From: Chromera velia
Taxonomy: Eukaryota; Sar; Chromeraceae
NCBI GenBank assembly: GCA_018398765.1
Contig: JAHBMJ010004611.1
Coordinates: 47,608 to 78,840, forward strand
DNA length: 31,233 nucleotides
Direction of reading: 5' to 3'
Below are positions 1 through 10,577 of the stretch, one piece after another; within the stretch, counting starts at the first letter, position 1, and the number at the start of each line of letters is the position of its first letter. A program made the position numbers and the translations under genes. The notes below the pieces were generated by a model. That model was not told the origin of the DNA, made no database searches, and saw only the letters and a list, made by a program, of their open reading frames with translations.

Positions 1-1020
1 GGGGGGGGGGGGGAACCTGGAAGCTATATTTTTTTTTGTTTGTTTGAAAATTACCCCTAGGATTGTATATACATCTATACCTAGATCCAAGCGTTATAGC
101 TAGCGTTATAGATAACTACCGATCACGTACCTAAGCTCTGCACTCTAAAAAAAAAGAAAAGAAAAAAATAATAAACAGTACGTGCTGATATTTTTTTTAT
201 TTTTTTATATATCGGCACAACATCTGTTGTTTTTCAAGCAACACTCAGGCTGTGGAACACTCTTTGCAACATCTAAATAACACCTCAGCAACACCTTAGC
301 AACACCTAAATAAGTGTCATTCTTTATATAGAACACTCTTTAATACTCTTTGCAATGTATGGACAACATCTTTGCAACACTTTGACAATATTTGAACAAC
401 AGTTGTTTGTGAGGATCCATAAAAAAAAAACCTATAAAAAAAAAATTAGCTCCGAATCCTCCAATATTTTTTTAATGTCTTTTTACAGTGTGGAGCCTAG
501 TCACGTACTTGACGGATTAATCCCGTTCTGGAATCACAAATCTTGACTAATCTTTTGATCATCAATCTGTCTAGCAATCTCTCTGTCATGAAGATTGACC
601 AAAGATGTTTAATCACGGAATATATTTATTCACGTATTAATGTTTAATACCCACTTTAAAATTTAATATGTTCAGGAATATTATTCTTATTATTAATTTT
701 CTAAATAAATTAACCTCTCTAAGTACAATTTACTGTGCCAGTATAAAAGAAGACTTTTGACTGACAAAAACAAAAGTTTTGCCTCCGCAAAGGCCTGTGC
801 CCTTTACCCCCCCCCCCCTTCTCCCCCCCCCGGGAAGAATTGTTTTTTTCAGGGGTCATTTCCCCTTAGAAAACACGTTTTTTTTTTAAATAGTTAAGGG
901 TATGTTTAGGATGATAAGAAACTTTTGCTAATTAATCACTTTATTCAGTCACATTCAATCACCCCATGGGGTAATAGTAATTGAATATATTCCCATCACA
1001 ATTAACTTGAAGTGACTAAA
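1..1020. other. AT-rich stretch without a supported gene
   Basis: The window opens with a run of 13 G, possibly a sequence-end artefact. The rest is AT-rich with A and T homopolymers. Between about 230 and 400 there are loose copies of a short motif (variants of GCAACACCT and GCAACATCT). An open frame at 355-546 is dominated by A-runs and has no family signature. C-runs occur near 805-832. I see no coding exon here. Confidence 0.7.
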
Positions 1021-1837
1021 CACCTTTGAGATTGACAACCCACACCTGTCTCAAAGAATGCACAGTCATCTACCCCTACGGAAGTCAGGACTCGGATGAT
1101 CGCCTTCATCCACGAGTCTGAGTGCTCTCAGTGCTCTGGCGTGCTCTGGTTGGGTACGTCCACGACTGCCAATGGCATGCGGACGCGTCACGAAGCGACT
1201 CGGGTGGGACCTCAATCGGAGTTGCCACGCGAAAACTTAGTACCCACCTCTCTTTCCTTCATGACTTCCCTTGTCCCTTCCCTTTTTCCCATCCTGACGC
1301 ATACAGCCATAAACTCATTCCCCCCGGCCCTTCCCCCGCGTTACCCGAGGGTTGCTCCTCCCGACCAAGCTCCTTCCTTCGCACCCTGCAACGTGTTCAT
1401 TTTCAACACATCAAGCTCCATTCAGTACCTTTCCCGTGCCTTTCTCGTAACAGGGACTGCTCAGAATCCGAAAAACATGATCTGATTTCGTACACATGTG
1501 CGCAAGATACACCCCATCCCGGTGCGTTCAACTTGGTCAAAGCTGCGTTCACGCATCTGATTCAGTGGACAGATAAATCCACTGCTCTTTCTTTCTCTTA
1601 CACAGAGTCGGAAATACTTCTAAGTCCTCCATCCCCTTCTTCCTCGCACAAATACCGACAGACACACATTTCGCGAGTGACTTTTTGCAGATGGAAACAA
1701 GCTGCCGAGGGTCTTCACAGATCTGACCGAAAATTGTTTCTGCCTTCCTTCCTTTCACACAAAAGTTGAGGGATGCTTGGGGGGGGAAACAGACAAATGC
1801 AGGTCGCTCTTGGTCTACCACAGCCAAACACCTACCC
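1021..1837. other. GC-balanced stretch, no supported gene
   Basis: Composition changes from AT-rich to balanced near 1020. Overlapping open frames exist on both strands (plus 1122-1769, minus 1827-1549), but none shows a recognisable domain. The minus frame is free of stops for 92 codons and lies just downstream of a possible minus-strand terminal exon, so part could be untranslated or coding sequence of that gene. I cannot decide. Confidence 0.4.
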
Positions 1838-1966
1838 TCAGTTCTCTCCCTGGCTGTTCGAGAGTCCCTGCATCAAGTGCAACACCCCCATTGCCTGCTC
1901 ACGTCGGCCCTCCGGCAATTGAGCCTGCAGCACCACAGGGGGTGTAGGGGCCATGCAAGCACCGCA
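1838..1966 (-). CDS. possible terminal exon, unrecognised protein
   Basis: On the minus strand a long pyrimidine tract ending in TTTTCTCAG directly precedes an open segment of 42 codons and a TGA stop at 1840-1838. The translation begins CGACMAPTPPVVLQAQLPEG and is not low complexity, unlike the surrounding frames. The good acceptor and the amino-acid composition suggest a last exon. It starts in phase 0, which matches the phase-0 end of the candidate exon at 3078-2995. I do not recognise the product. It may be chance open sequence. Confidence 0.3.
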   Translation of the reverse strand, partial: CGACMAPTPPVVLQAQLPEGRREQAMGVLHLMQGLSNSQGEN

Positions 1967-2994
1967 CTGAGAAAAGAGGAAGGAGAAGAAAAAAGAAGCG
2001 AAACGAGAGGGACGCAAGCAAAACGGCACACACGGGAGTGGAGCGGAGTGTAGCGGCGCTTCCTGGGAGAATCTGCAATCAAGCAAATCCAGGGACACAA
2101 AGACAACAGACAGCAAAGGGGAAGCAACACACAGACAGCAGGGAAAGAAACTGCCGTGAGTAGATGCCCGTCTTCCTCTCTCCACACACGTTGTGTTCCC
2201 TAACATGACTTCAATTCAGGGAGATTGAATGCAAAGCGGGCCTCCTCTCAGCTGCTGATTCAGGAACTTTGTGGGGGTCTCTGCCCAAGCCCTGATCTCA
2301 GAAGAGATTGAGTAGATCGACATGCGTGCAACGCTTTGACCCAGATGCATTTGTCGACATTCGGCCCATAATTGGTGGATTAGGTGAGTCATTAGAAGAA
2401 AAGAAACTCTCAGACGGTGGACACTCGCTTAGAGGGTCTGACACCTTTACGTCCTTTGAGTCAAGCAAGCGCGCGACCAGAAGCTTGGCCTAGAAGATAG
2501 GAAGAGACTCACCCGTCCACGAGAAAAGGCTGGCACATTCAAACGCAGGGCGCAACCAACCCTTTCTCTTTTGTTTGCCAAAGGCAGGCAAAGTGAGGGT
2601 AAAAATCGGAAGACACTAACCAGAAAGAGATCGAGTATTCTCCATCAGGTTCCGATTGCGCGAGAGCAACACTTGCCCCTTTTAGAAGCCCTCCAATTTG
2701 AAACCATTTAGAATCAGCCAAAGGGCCTTTTCTCCCTTCCTCCCTCGATCCCTCTCTCCCCTTTGTAGCCTCAGCCCCCCCGTGCCAGAATAAGTGCGTG
2801 AAGTTTCCCCGGCCTCCCCAAATGGCGGCGCCCTTGAGATAGAAGGCACTCCTCGTCAGGTCGGTTGGTGATGAGGTCTCCACAAAAGGTACACTCCGCT
2901 CCACACGGCCAGACAAAACAAGTGAAGAGAGAGGCGAGACATAGAGCATGTAGATGAAGGAAGTGAAGAGACGGCAGATGCTTGCCTGGCCTAC
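1967..2994. other. possible intron between two minus-strand exon candidates
   Basis: If the exons at 3078-2995 and 1966-1838 belong together, this 1,028-base stretch is their intron: it begins with GTAGGC and ends with TTTTCTCAG on the minus strand. Open frames inside it have no recognised family. A plus-strand segment ending at a GTGAGT donor (2308-2381) was considered and not accepted. Confidence 0.3.
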
Positions 2995-3078
2995 CTGAGA
3001 AGATCCACTGCTGTCGCCATGTTCTTCGTCAGACTCTTCGCTCTTGGCTTTTTTTCGTCCCATGTGCCCTCCTTTCAT
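2995..3078 (-). CDS. possible first exon, charged N-terminus
   Basis: On the minus strand an ATG at 3078-3076 opens 28 codons reading MKGGHMGRKKAKSEESDEEH and then a Ser/Gly-rich end, followed by a donor CAG/GTAGGC at 2994. The basic-then-acidic, Ser-rich composition is typical of a disordered protein terminus. Upstream sequence is purine-rich and has no acceptor, so it would be a first exon. No family is recognisable. Confidence 0.3.
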
Positions 3079-3085
3079 TGCTGCT

Positions 3086-3149
3086 CCATCCCTCTCGATC
3101 TTCTGCCCTCCCTCCATCCCTCTCGATCTTCTGCCCTCCCTCCATCCCT
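3086..3149. repeat. 28-bp tandem duplication
   Basis: A unit starting CCATCCCTCTCGATCTTCTG and ending GCCCTCCCT is present twice in full (3086-3113 and 3114-3141), followed by the first 8 bases of a third copy. The copies look identical, so the duplication is recent. A GGGA-rich run follows at about 3238-3266. Confidence 0.85.
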
Positions 3150-4228
3150 CCCTCTTTCACTCCTCTGCACCGTCCCTCCAGTCGGTGAAGCAAGAGGGAA
3201 GGGGGCGGGGTCTTCCGGAGGATCTGCTTTTGTGGTGGGAGGGAGGGAAGGAGGGAGGGAGGGATGATTGAAATACAAGAAACAAAGGAGCGACGCGCAA
3301 AGCACGTACTGCAGAGAGAAAAAGGCGTAGGGGAAATGGAAAGAACCTGCCCCAAAAGAATAAAACCAGAAAGTATTATCGGCCGAGAGGTTCGCATGGA
3401 CGCAGAGAGGAGACAAACAGGGTAAGAGTGAAAAGGTGTTCAGATAGAGCTGTCAGGACTACAAAGACGGACGGCATTTCAGAGAAAAGGCAACAAGAAA
3501 GATGAAAGGGAAAACAAGGAAAAACACGCAGCCGAGTCAAGTCGATAGAGATTTAGACTTCCTCTGGATACACCCATCTGGACACAAGCTGATTAAAGGA
3601 AAACAGACTGCAAGCTCAGATGGGTCACCGGTTGAAGCGGGTTGACGCGACAAGCCTCCAGTCAGAACGCATTTTCGCTGCACATGCAGGCTGACCAACA
3701 AGAGGTCTCTTTAGAGAGACCCTGCAGACGGGAGAGGGGGCCGCGTGCGACCCAAGGGGGCTGCCTGCAAGCACATGCGACCCAGAGAGGGGAGAGCGAA
3801 GAAGAAGTGAGCGGGCGTTCAGCAGAGCTCAGCGTTTTGTCAATTGCATGACTGCATGTACGTTTCCCTGCGAACCTGTCCTTTTCCGTTTTTTTTCTAT
3901 CTCATTCTCTCTTTTTCTTTCTCGAGCTCGTGTGCATCAATCTCTCCAAAAGGCAAAGAACGCACTTTCCCAGTGCCCCACTCTGCATGTGTGTGCGTCC
4001 TTCTGTGCTCTAGGCCGGTAGCTTGATGGAGCCACGTGTTGCTTCATTTATCTCTCCTCTCACCATCAACACCAACAAGCCATTTTGACGGACCCGAGGG
4101 AAGGAAGAGGGCGTCGAAGTGCATTCTGCATGTACAGAGCACGCAAATGCAAGAGAATGTTTGATGAGAATCTTAGAAAGAGCGAATCTAATACACAATC
4201 CAAAAAGACGTGCGTGTTTGTATGTGTA
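3150..4228. other. no supported gene
   Basis: Short overlapping open frames occur on both strands. Most are driven by purine-rich or pyrimidine-rich runs. No domain, signal peptide or convincing exon with paired splice sites is visible. Confidence 0.5.
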
Positions 4229-4240
4229 TGTGTGTGTGTG

Positions 4241-4313
<73 letters not shown>
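4229..4313. repeat. compound microsatellite (GT)n-(CT)n-(GT)n
   Basis: Alternating GT, then CT, then GT dinucleotide runs follow one another without interruption. They create spurious open frames of repeated VCVC, SLSL and HTHT on both strands. Confidence 0.95.
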
Positions 4314-5386
4314 CTGTGAATGTGTCTGTTTGTGTGTGAGAGAGTGTATGGACCCATGTATTCTGCACGAACGATGAACATTTCTGAGTGAGCATGGATA
4401 CAAAGCTGACCCTTCTTTTCTCTCAATTCTGGATCATGAGTCCCATTCCATTTCCGGTAAATATCTCTTCGGCACTTCTGCACAGTCAGGCGCACATAGA
4501 TGTATAAGATCTAGTTGTGATCTCTTGGCACATTCATGCGGCCGATTGCATGCCAGAAAGGAAGGCAGATTGAAAAAGAGAAAAAAAATGAAATCCTCTC
4601 ATGAAAAGTTTTGGGCACGGTCATGCGCCAAAATGCAGAACTAAGGAAGGAAGGGAGGCAGGAAGGGAGGGGGGGAGGAAGGAAGGAAGGAAGGAAGGAA
4701 GGTTTTTTCTAACTTTAGACAGCATGTGTCAGGTGAAGGAAATTTTTGGGAAGTGCAAACAGGGAAGGGGATGACGTTATGAGGTGGCCTGGCATGAGCC
4801 GCATGGCTGGCACTGCCTGCCAGTCAACATCACATGAAGCAGCCTCGTTCATGCGCAAGCACGCCCTGCCAGAAGTGGAAGAGTTTGAGAAGAAATGTAG
4901 TCGTTAAGCTAATCGCCAAATGTTGCCACTACGCGTCGGAGTCACGGTCGGACTACGTAGTACGCGGACACAAACTTTTGCATGTGTTTTGTCAATTCTG
5001 GCCCGCTTCCGCGCGATGACGGGCAAGGGCAAGCTTTGCATGGGAGCTCATGCAACCAAAATATACAAACTGTTCACACACACACACACACAGTTCGCGC
5101 GCGTGCGCCTACAATCATCAAACCTTGCTTTCACCCTTTGCTCAGCTTCGTTGTTTTTCTTTACAAATGTTCCTGTTTGCTACACCCACATTCGTGCTCA
5201 ACCATTCGACCTACCCGACACAACAGGCATGCACACGTATATATATACTGACACAGGTAAAAAGTGTTCCCTTCCAATTCGATTTCATCCACCCGCTCCC
5301 CTCCATTCCCTCCCCCACTCACTCGTTTTTGGCCTGCCATGCTTCGAATGTAGGCGGCGACGTCGGAGTCCGGTTTCTCTCAATAC
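4314..5386. other. no supported gene; GGAA microsatellite
   Basis: A GGAA/GGGA tract lies at about 4643-4702 and a short CA run at 5076-5091. A 27-codon open piece after an acceptor-like CTGCCTGCCAG (4824-4907, plus strand) is too short to support. Further exons of the OTU gene should lie in this direction on the minus strand, but I could not find the missing parts of the OTU fold, including its catalytic His. Confidence 0.45.
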
Positions 5387-5682
5387 GTTCCTCTTTTCTC
5401 CTGACCGTCGGAGATGATTCATAACCATCCGTCTGAGTTCAGCAGGAGAGCAGGAGAGATACCAAGTGCTCTTGCTAAGGCTGCAGACAGACAATTTCCG
5501 TCCCTGGGCATCCGTAAACGGGTGAACCTGGGTCCACCAGATACGCTTTCATTCATGCCAAGGACAAATGGTCTTCGGTCAAACTCATGCATGGGCACGG
5601 TCGGCGTTCTCTGGAGGTCCTGACAGTCCTGCGCCTGAGTTTTGTATTTGGAGACCTTCTCGATCGCGCACGCTGTACGCAT
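5387..5682 (-). pseudogene. OTU-family cysteine protease (deubiquitinase), one frame-broken exon
   Basis: OTU proteases remove ubiquitin from proteins. On the minus strand the exon starts at 5682 just after a good acceptor (GCTCTTCTGCAG) and ends at 5387 before a GTATTG donor. It encodes the hallmark start of the OTU fold, RMPRDGNCLSAALARALG, with the catalytic Asp and Cys in DGNC (about residues 60-63 of the exon). The next conserved helix, PAELRRMVMNHLRRSGE, lies directly downstream but in another frame. The shift coincides with an exact 8-bp tandem duplication at 5441-5456. The remaining OTU sequence and the catalytic His are not found nearby. Either the gene is a recent pseudogene or allele, or the duplication is a sequencing or assembly error. 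The family call rests on the motif alone but is fairly specific. Confidence 0.6.
5441..5456. repeat. 8-bp tandem duplication breaking the OTU frame
   Basis: AGCAGGAG is present twice in direct succession (5441-5448, 5449-5456). One copy fewer would place the two conserved OTU segments on either side in the same frame. Confidence 0.85.
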
Positions 5683-5972
5683 CTGCAGAAGAGCAGTGTT
5701 CAGACGTTTGACTCATGCATACTTAACTGGGTGGTGCGTTTTCGTGGTTGTGTGACAGAGATGTCTGACCTTGATTCGCCATTTGTCGGGGCCCTTTGCT
5801 CTTGCTCAGCTTCCAGAAGAAGAGAATTCAAAGTTGTTCATCGTCCTCGCATGAAAGTAGATGCCCGTCCTTGCTTCTTCTCATGCAGAAGTGATGGAAA
5901 CTTTCACCGCATGCAAGCTCAGTTCGTCTCTCTGCTCTTTTCGTGCAAGTGTTTTGCGCAGGCGAACGTCTC

Positions 5973-5980
5973 TGCATGCA
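5973..5980. promoter_or_regulatory. TGCATGCA palindrome, possible ApiAP2 site
   Basis: This exact 8-bp palindrome lies between the divergent OTU and ANAPC1 genes. In apicomplexans the motif is bound by AP2-family regulators. Function here is inferred from motif and position only. Confidence 0.3.
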
Positions 5981-6194
5981 TGGGCACAAAACGCAGCATC
6001 GTGGCTTTTCAACTGTCGTCAGTTGGGACAGTCGGGTCGGATCCTGGGCCGATATATACTCTACTATAATCGGATCCTGTTCGAAGTGCAGAAGAAGCAA
6101 ATTCGATGAACTGAGAGCAGCTGAAGACAGAAGTATATAATTGAACTTGAACTGCATGTGAGTCGTAAATCCATCAAAACGAATCAGTTGTATA

Positions 6195-6202
6195 TGCATG
6201 CA
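6195..6202. promoter_or_regulatory. TGCATGCA palindrome, possible ApiAP2 site
   Basis: Second exact copy in the same gap, about 220 bases from the first. Further copies at 8385, 8885, 9111 and 16067 fall inside ANAPC1 introns. Confidence 0.3.
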
Positions 6203-7697
6203 GCCGATCGGCGTACGTATGGTGGCCCCGGAAAGACTGTATTACATATACAGAATTTTTCATGTACGCGCCCCTCAAGCAGCATCTGAAAGGTCAAGTA
6301 CTCATTTTCGGGGGGTTCGCACGGACGTTGGGCAAATTGCGGAAAATGGGGTAGGTTAGAGGTAAGTTACTGATTATAGATCACATGATGATCACATGCA
6401 CTGTCACTGCTGAGGAAGTTTCACTTCCGTGGATGCCGTCAATTAGTTCTTGTTAATTACAGCTGGCCTTTCAATCCTTTCCTGTTTGCAGTACTAAATG
6501 CACAGGCATCCCAAGCCGCTTTCAAAAAGGGTGATGCGTTGTGGAGGAGACGCCGAAAAAACATCGGAGACGGCATCTCCTGGTAGTTGCTGAAGTCTGC
6601 ACGCCTGCCTTTGTTCGACTCTTTCTCGTCAAGTTCTCGATCGTTCTGTACGATTTCGATTACTCATCATAGTATGGAATTTTCCAACAGCAATATGAAA
6701 GCACAGGTTTGCCATTTCCCTGCACACAACCTCGCCAGGACTTTCAATCCTTCCGCTCTATATCTACCCCGTCCTTCTGCTGGTCGTTCCGCCTCGTCGT
6801 CTCTCAATTGAGGCACGGCATGCCGCTTTGTCCGCTCGGCCGCGTCTGACGGTGTCTGTCGCCCCTTTTGGTTCACACTGCTCGTCCACTCGTTCCAGCT
6901 ATCTTTTCCGAGGGCGAATTTATGCCTCCGTTTACCTTCCGAACCCTCCATGTTCTCTGCCCTTTCCCCTGGGCTTTCCTTTGTCTTCCATTCCTCTCAT
7001 TGCATTCCCCCCTCACCTCGTTTCTCCCAATCATCTTTTGAGGACGCGTTTCAGTCTCTCTGGCCGTTCATCCATCCATCCATCCGTCCATCTGAATATG
7101 CCCTCATGCTGCTTTTTTGTTTGTCGCCACCTCTCCTTTTCTACTTTCTCCCTTTTACTTCTTGCGCAGGCCTTCTGTGATCCCCTCAAAAGGACCGTGA
7201 CAGTCCGATTTGAAGTCTCAAAAGATGCGCCGTCGAGAAATTTTCGAACGGAAAGGAAACCTCTGCAAGTGGGTCTGCATGGTGAAAAACGATAAGAAAT
7301 ACAACGTACGGTTGGGGTTCGACAGTTCGAAGAATTTTCCCCCTGTACCTCACTTTTTTCTTACTTCTCTTCTGTTGCTTTGATTTTTTTTTTTCGCCTC
7401 GTGTCTTTGTCTGTCTGGTTTCTGATCAGTCTCCACCGCCGGCGCTGTTAACTGTCCCTTCTTCTTTTTCTTCTCAGCAGCTTTTTTGACCAGCATTTCA
7501 GAGGCGTGTGTGCATGTGCATGTGCTTGTGTGCATGCGCATGTGCGACTGGAAGGGTGCAGATGAATTGAATGAATGTATGTACGAGCGAGTCGTCCGTA
7601 TGTATGTATTTTGGAGCGAACAAGACGATGAATTGGTGAGTGCGTCACTTAGTAAAGTGGAAAAGCGAATCTTCACCCTTTGCTTTTTCTTCCGCAG

Positions 7698-7965
7698 GCG
7701 TGTGTGTGTCTGTTCTCTGAGGAGACAGATAGTGAGCGACAGGCCGAGACAGAGACTCAGATCGGTCAAGAGAGGGAGAAAAGGAAGAGGTGCGTCGGGT
7801 CTCTGTGGGTCGTCGTGCGTCACTCCGAGTGCCTCTCTGCATTCTGCTTGGAGGACTCGGCTGATCCATCACCCCTGACTGTCACACTTCCCCCCAACAT
7901 GAGCTGCCAAGGAGTGTGGGGACTTCAGGGGTGCGGGGGGGCTCTAGTGACTTTGCAGTCTGCAG
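7698..7965 (+). CDS. ANAPC1: ANAPC1 exon A (first recognised)
   Basis: The acceptor is TTCTTCCGCAG and the donor is CAG/GTGCGT. The exon starts in phase 0 and ends in phase 1. The end of the translation ([20 protein letters not shown]) fits the propeller blade of APC1 that precedes its conserved 'HPL' segment. More 5' exons must exist. Confidence 0.7.
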
Positions 7966-8007
7966 GTGCGTTAGAACACCTCCAGCACTTCTTTTCTCTT
8001 CTCTACT

Positions 8008-8065
<58 letters not shown>

Positions 8066-8071
8066 GCTCTC

Positions 8072-8103
<32 letters not shown>

Positions 8104-8139
8104 GCTCGCTCGGTCGCTCGCTCTCTCTCGCTCTCTCTC

Positions 8140-8174
<35 letters not shown>

Positions 8175-10536
8175 GTCTCTCTCTCTTTCTTTTCAGAACG
8201 GTTTGTATCTCCTCGGCGTCTCATTCAATTTGATTTCATCGTTGGGTGCCATTGTCGTGCCTTTATTTCTTTCTTTCTTTCTGTCTTTGTGTGCTTCTCA
8301 CTCTCACCCCTTTTTCTCTCTTTCTCTCTTTTTCTCTCTTTCTTCCTGCATCTTTATGTGTGCATGTGTTAGTGCTTCTGCACATGCATGCATGTGTTTT
8401 CTTCTGTTCGGCACGCAGATGGACAGCAGGGCTTGGCCTCCGTCCTCGACCACCCTCTGGCCCCTATGAGACCGGCTCTGTTCGTGCCGCTCTCTGCCAC
8501 TGAGAGCAGCAACAGCAACAGCAGCTGCAGTAGTGGCAGCAGCCCTTCTGCAGACCGCCCCCCTCTCCTTCTGTGGCCACAGCCGGCGACTGGCGAGAGC
8601 AGGGCTAGAAAGAGCGACAGCAACAGGAAAGCTTCTGACACGGAGCTTCCACCTGCCAGAAAGGCAGCGGGGGGGTTTTCAAATGCAGCGGTAAGAAGAG
8701 AGTGAGACGATTCAATTTCATGAAATGAGAAGAAGAAAAGTGGCCAGCCAGCAAGTGACTCATTGCTTCCCTGTGCGTATCCCCTGAACTTTAATTCTTG
8801 CCGGTTTCTGCTCGGAAGGCTTCGGCATGTCTCCTGTCGCTTTGCATGTGCATGGGGCCTCGGTATGGTGTGTGCACGCGCGCCTGCATGCAGTCTCGAT
8901 CTTTTTCTATTCAGCATCCTCATTCACTTTTCCAACAGCCTTTGAACACACTTCGTAGGAACTGTATACGCACTCATATACAAAAATGAGACCAGTTTTG
9001 AAGTCAGGGTGATTTGGCCAGTCGAGACCGCCCATTTCGAGCAGAAAATACGCAGTTTTAATCTTTTAGTTTTGTAGAGTGGTGCTAGCTGTGCCGGGGG
9101 TGGCTTCACATGCATGCATGCGTCCCTGTTGCATCCGCCAGTACGCTCTAGCAAAAACCGGCAAGAATTAAAGTTCAGGGGATGCGTGTTCTTTCCACAC
9201 AAGCAAGATTTCTTCTCTCATCTCATCGCATCTCATCTCCACTCCAGTCGCGTTTTCTGTACCGAGACAATAAGTGGAATGCACTGGTGGCTAGATTTGT
9301 TTTTTGTATTTCTCATCTAGATCTCCTAATTGTGAGGCCGGTCATCGGCATGCCACGCAGTCTGTTGTTTCTTCTCAAGCTTCTTTTCTTGTCCGCAGCT
9401 TCTCTCCTTTCTGTCTTGGCATTTGACTTCGTGTTCTCAGTTTACTTCTAAGTTACGCTGTGATGATAAAATAATGCTGCAGGAAGCCGACCCTCAACAG
9501 GCGCCTGCACGGACGGGTGCCGAGCAAGGAAAGGGCGAGCATGGGCTTCTTTCGGGAGAATCCGGGGGGACTTGTCGTTGGAAAGGGGAAGGAGAGGGGG
9601 GTGTAGAGAAAAGATGGGCCCCCCCCGTGTCAAAGAAGGGGTTGTGCAGCAGGAATCCGTTTGATGCTTCTACTTCTCCTTTAGGCTCTCGTCCTTATCC
9701 TTCTCCTTCTCACTGTCTCCTGCAAGTTTTCTGGGTAGACCCCCAGCTGCCGTTGTGTTTGGCGTGGCGGCCCGACCAGAAGGGAGGTCTGCGTTTGGTT
9801 CTTTGTGTGGTGGAATGCGGTGGGAATTCGGGGGGAGACAGTCCGTCCCGCAGCAGGAAGTGCGAATTGGAATTTGATGACCTGATCAAGACCCACATAG
9901 AAGGTGAGGATGCCTTGACCACCGCTTTAGAGGACGAGGAGGGGGGACGTCTGTATGCAGAATTTGGTGGTGGGGGGGTGGTGCTTCGAGAGATTTGGGG
10001 GGATTTTGTGGGGGAGGCTGGGGACGCAGTGGATGTCCAGGCAGCTTCTGTGGTCCCCTTTGTACATAATGGAATAGATGCAAGGTGCAGTCCCTGCTCC
10101 TCGAGTGTGGGGACGTCCGGGGTGACACGTGTGGGCGTGGTGGTGTGCATCCTCGCCCGGCGGGGTGAAGCGGGGGGCAGGCTGCGGTTCGTGCTTCTTG
10201 GAGAACATACGCGGGTCGGTTGGTCCAGTGATGCGTGCGTCGGTAAGGCCAGTCAGGGGTCACTCGGTGGCTTGTTTTTTGGTTAAGGATTTTGAAGGAT
10301 GGGTACATCCATTTGAAGATCGTGGTGATTGGCTGAATGATCGGACAGCTGTACAGATTCCCCCAATTCCTCCATGAATATTTGCGTAACTCTGATTTCA
10401 GGCTCTAGGGACCGATTAATCTGTTCTCTGTCTTTCCGACTGGCTTCTGTCTGGCTCAAAGCTGTCTCTGTTCACCCCTGTCTTTTGCTTTCCCCTCCAC
10501 TCTTTATTCGATGCCTCTTTCTCTGTCTCTCTCTCC

Positions 10537-10577
<41 letters not shown>

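Larger units (their letters stand above)
5683..7697. other. gap between OTU exon and recognised ANAPC1 exons; probable promoter and 5' end
   Basis: The OTU exon (minus) and ANAPC1 (plus) point away from each other across this stretch. The first roughly 130 to 200 residues of ANAPC1 must be encoded in it, but I could not assign exons. Candidates are a segment after the acceptor TTCTTGCGCAG near 7170, a 52-codon open frame at 7225-7383, and a segment ending at a GTGAGT donor at 7636, which is in phase with the next exon. Two TGCATGCA motifs lie here. The direct repeat TCGGATCCTG occurs near 6037 and 6070. Confidence 0.45.

Noticed and set aside
2308-2381. Possible plus-strand exon ending at a strong GTGAGT donor (CVQRFDPDAFVDIRPIIGG)
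   Set aside because: The donor is good, but there is no convincing acceptor or start, no partner exon and no recognised family.
4824-4907. 27-codon plus-strand open segment after CTGCCTGCCAG
   Set aside because: Too short, no partner exon, and likely to occur by chance.
5587-6109. Overlapping plus-strand open frames of up to 160 codons
   Set aside because: They lie opposite the OTU exon and its upstream region, show no domain and have irregular composition.
7225-7383. 52-codon open frame MRRREIFERKGNLCKWVCMV... in the ANAPC1 5' region
   Set aside because: Protein-like, but it does not resemble the APC1 N-terminus and its splice context is unclear.
7916-8372. Open frames of repeated Ser-Leu or Arg-Glu
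   Set aside because: Artefact of CT microsatellites. The same applies at 4010-4495, 18617-19280 and 29862-30335.
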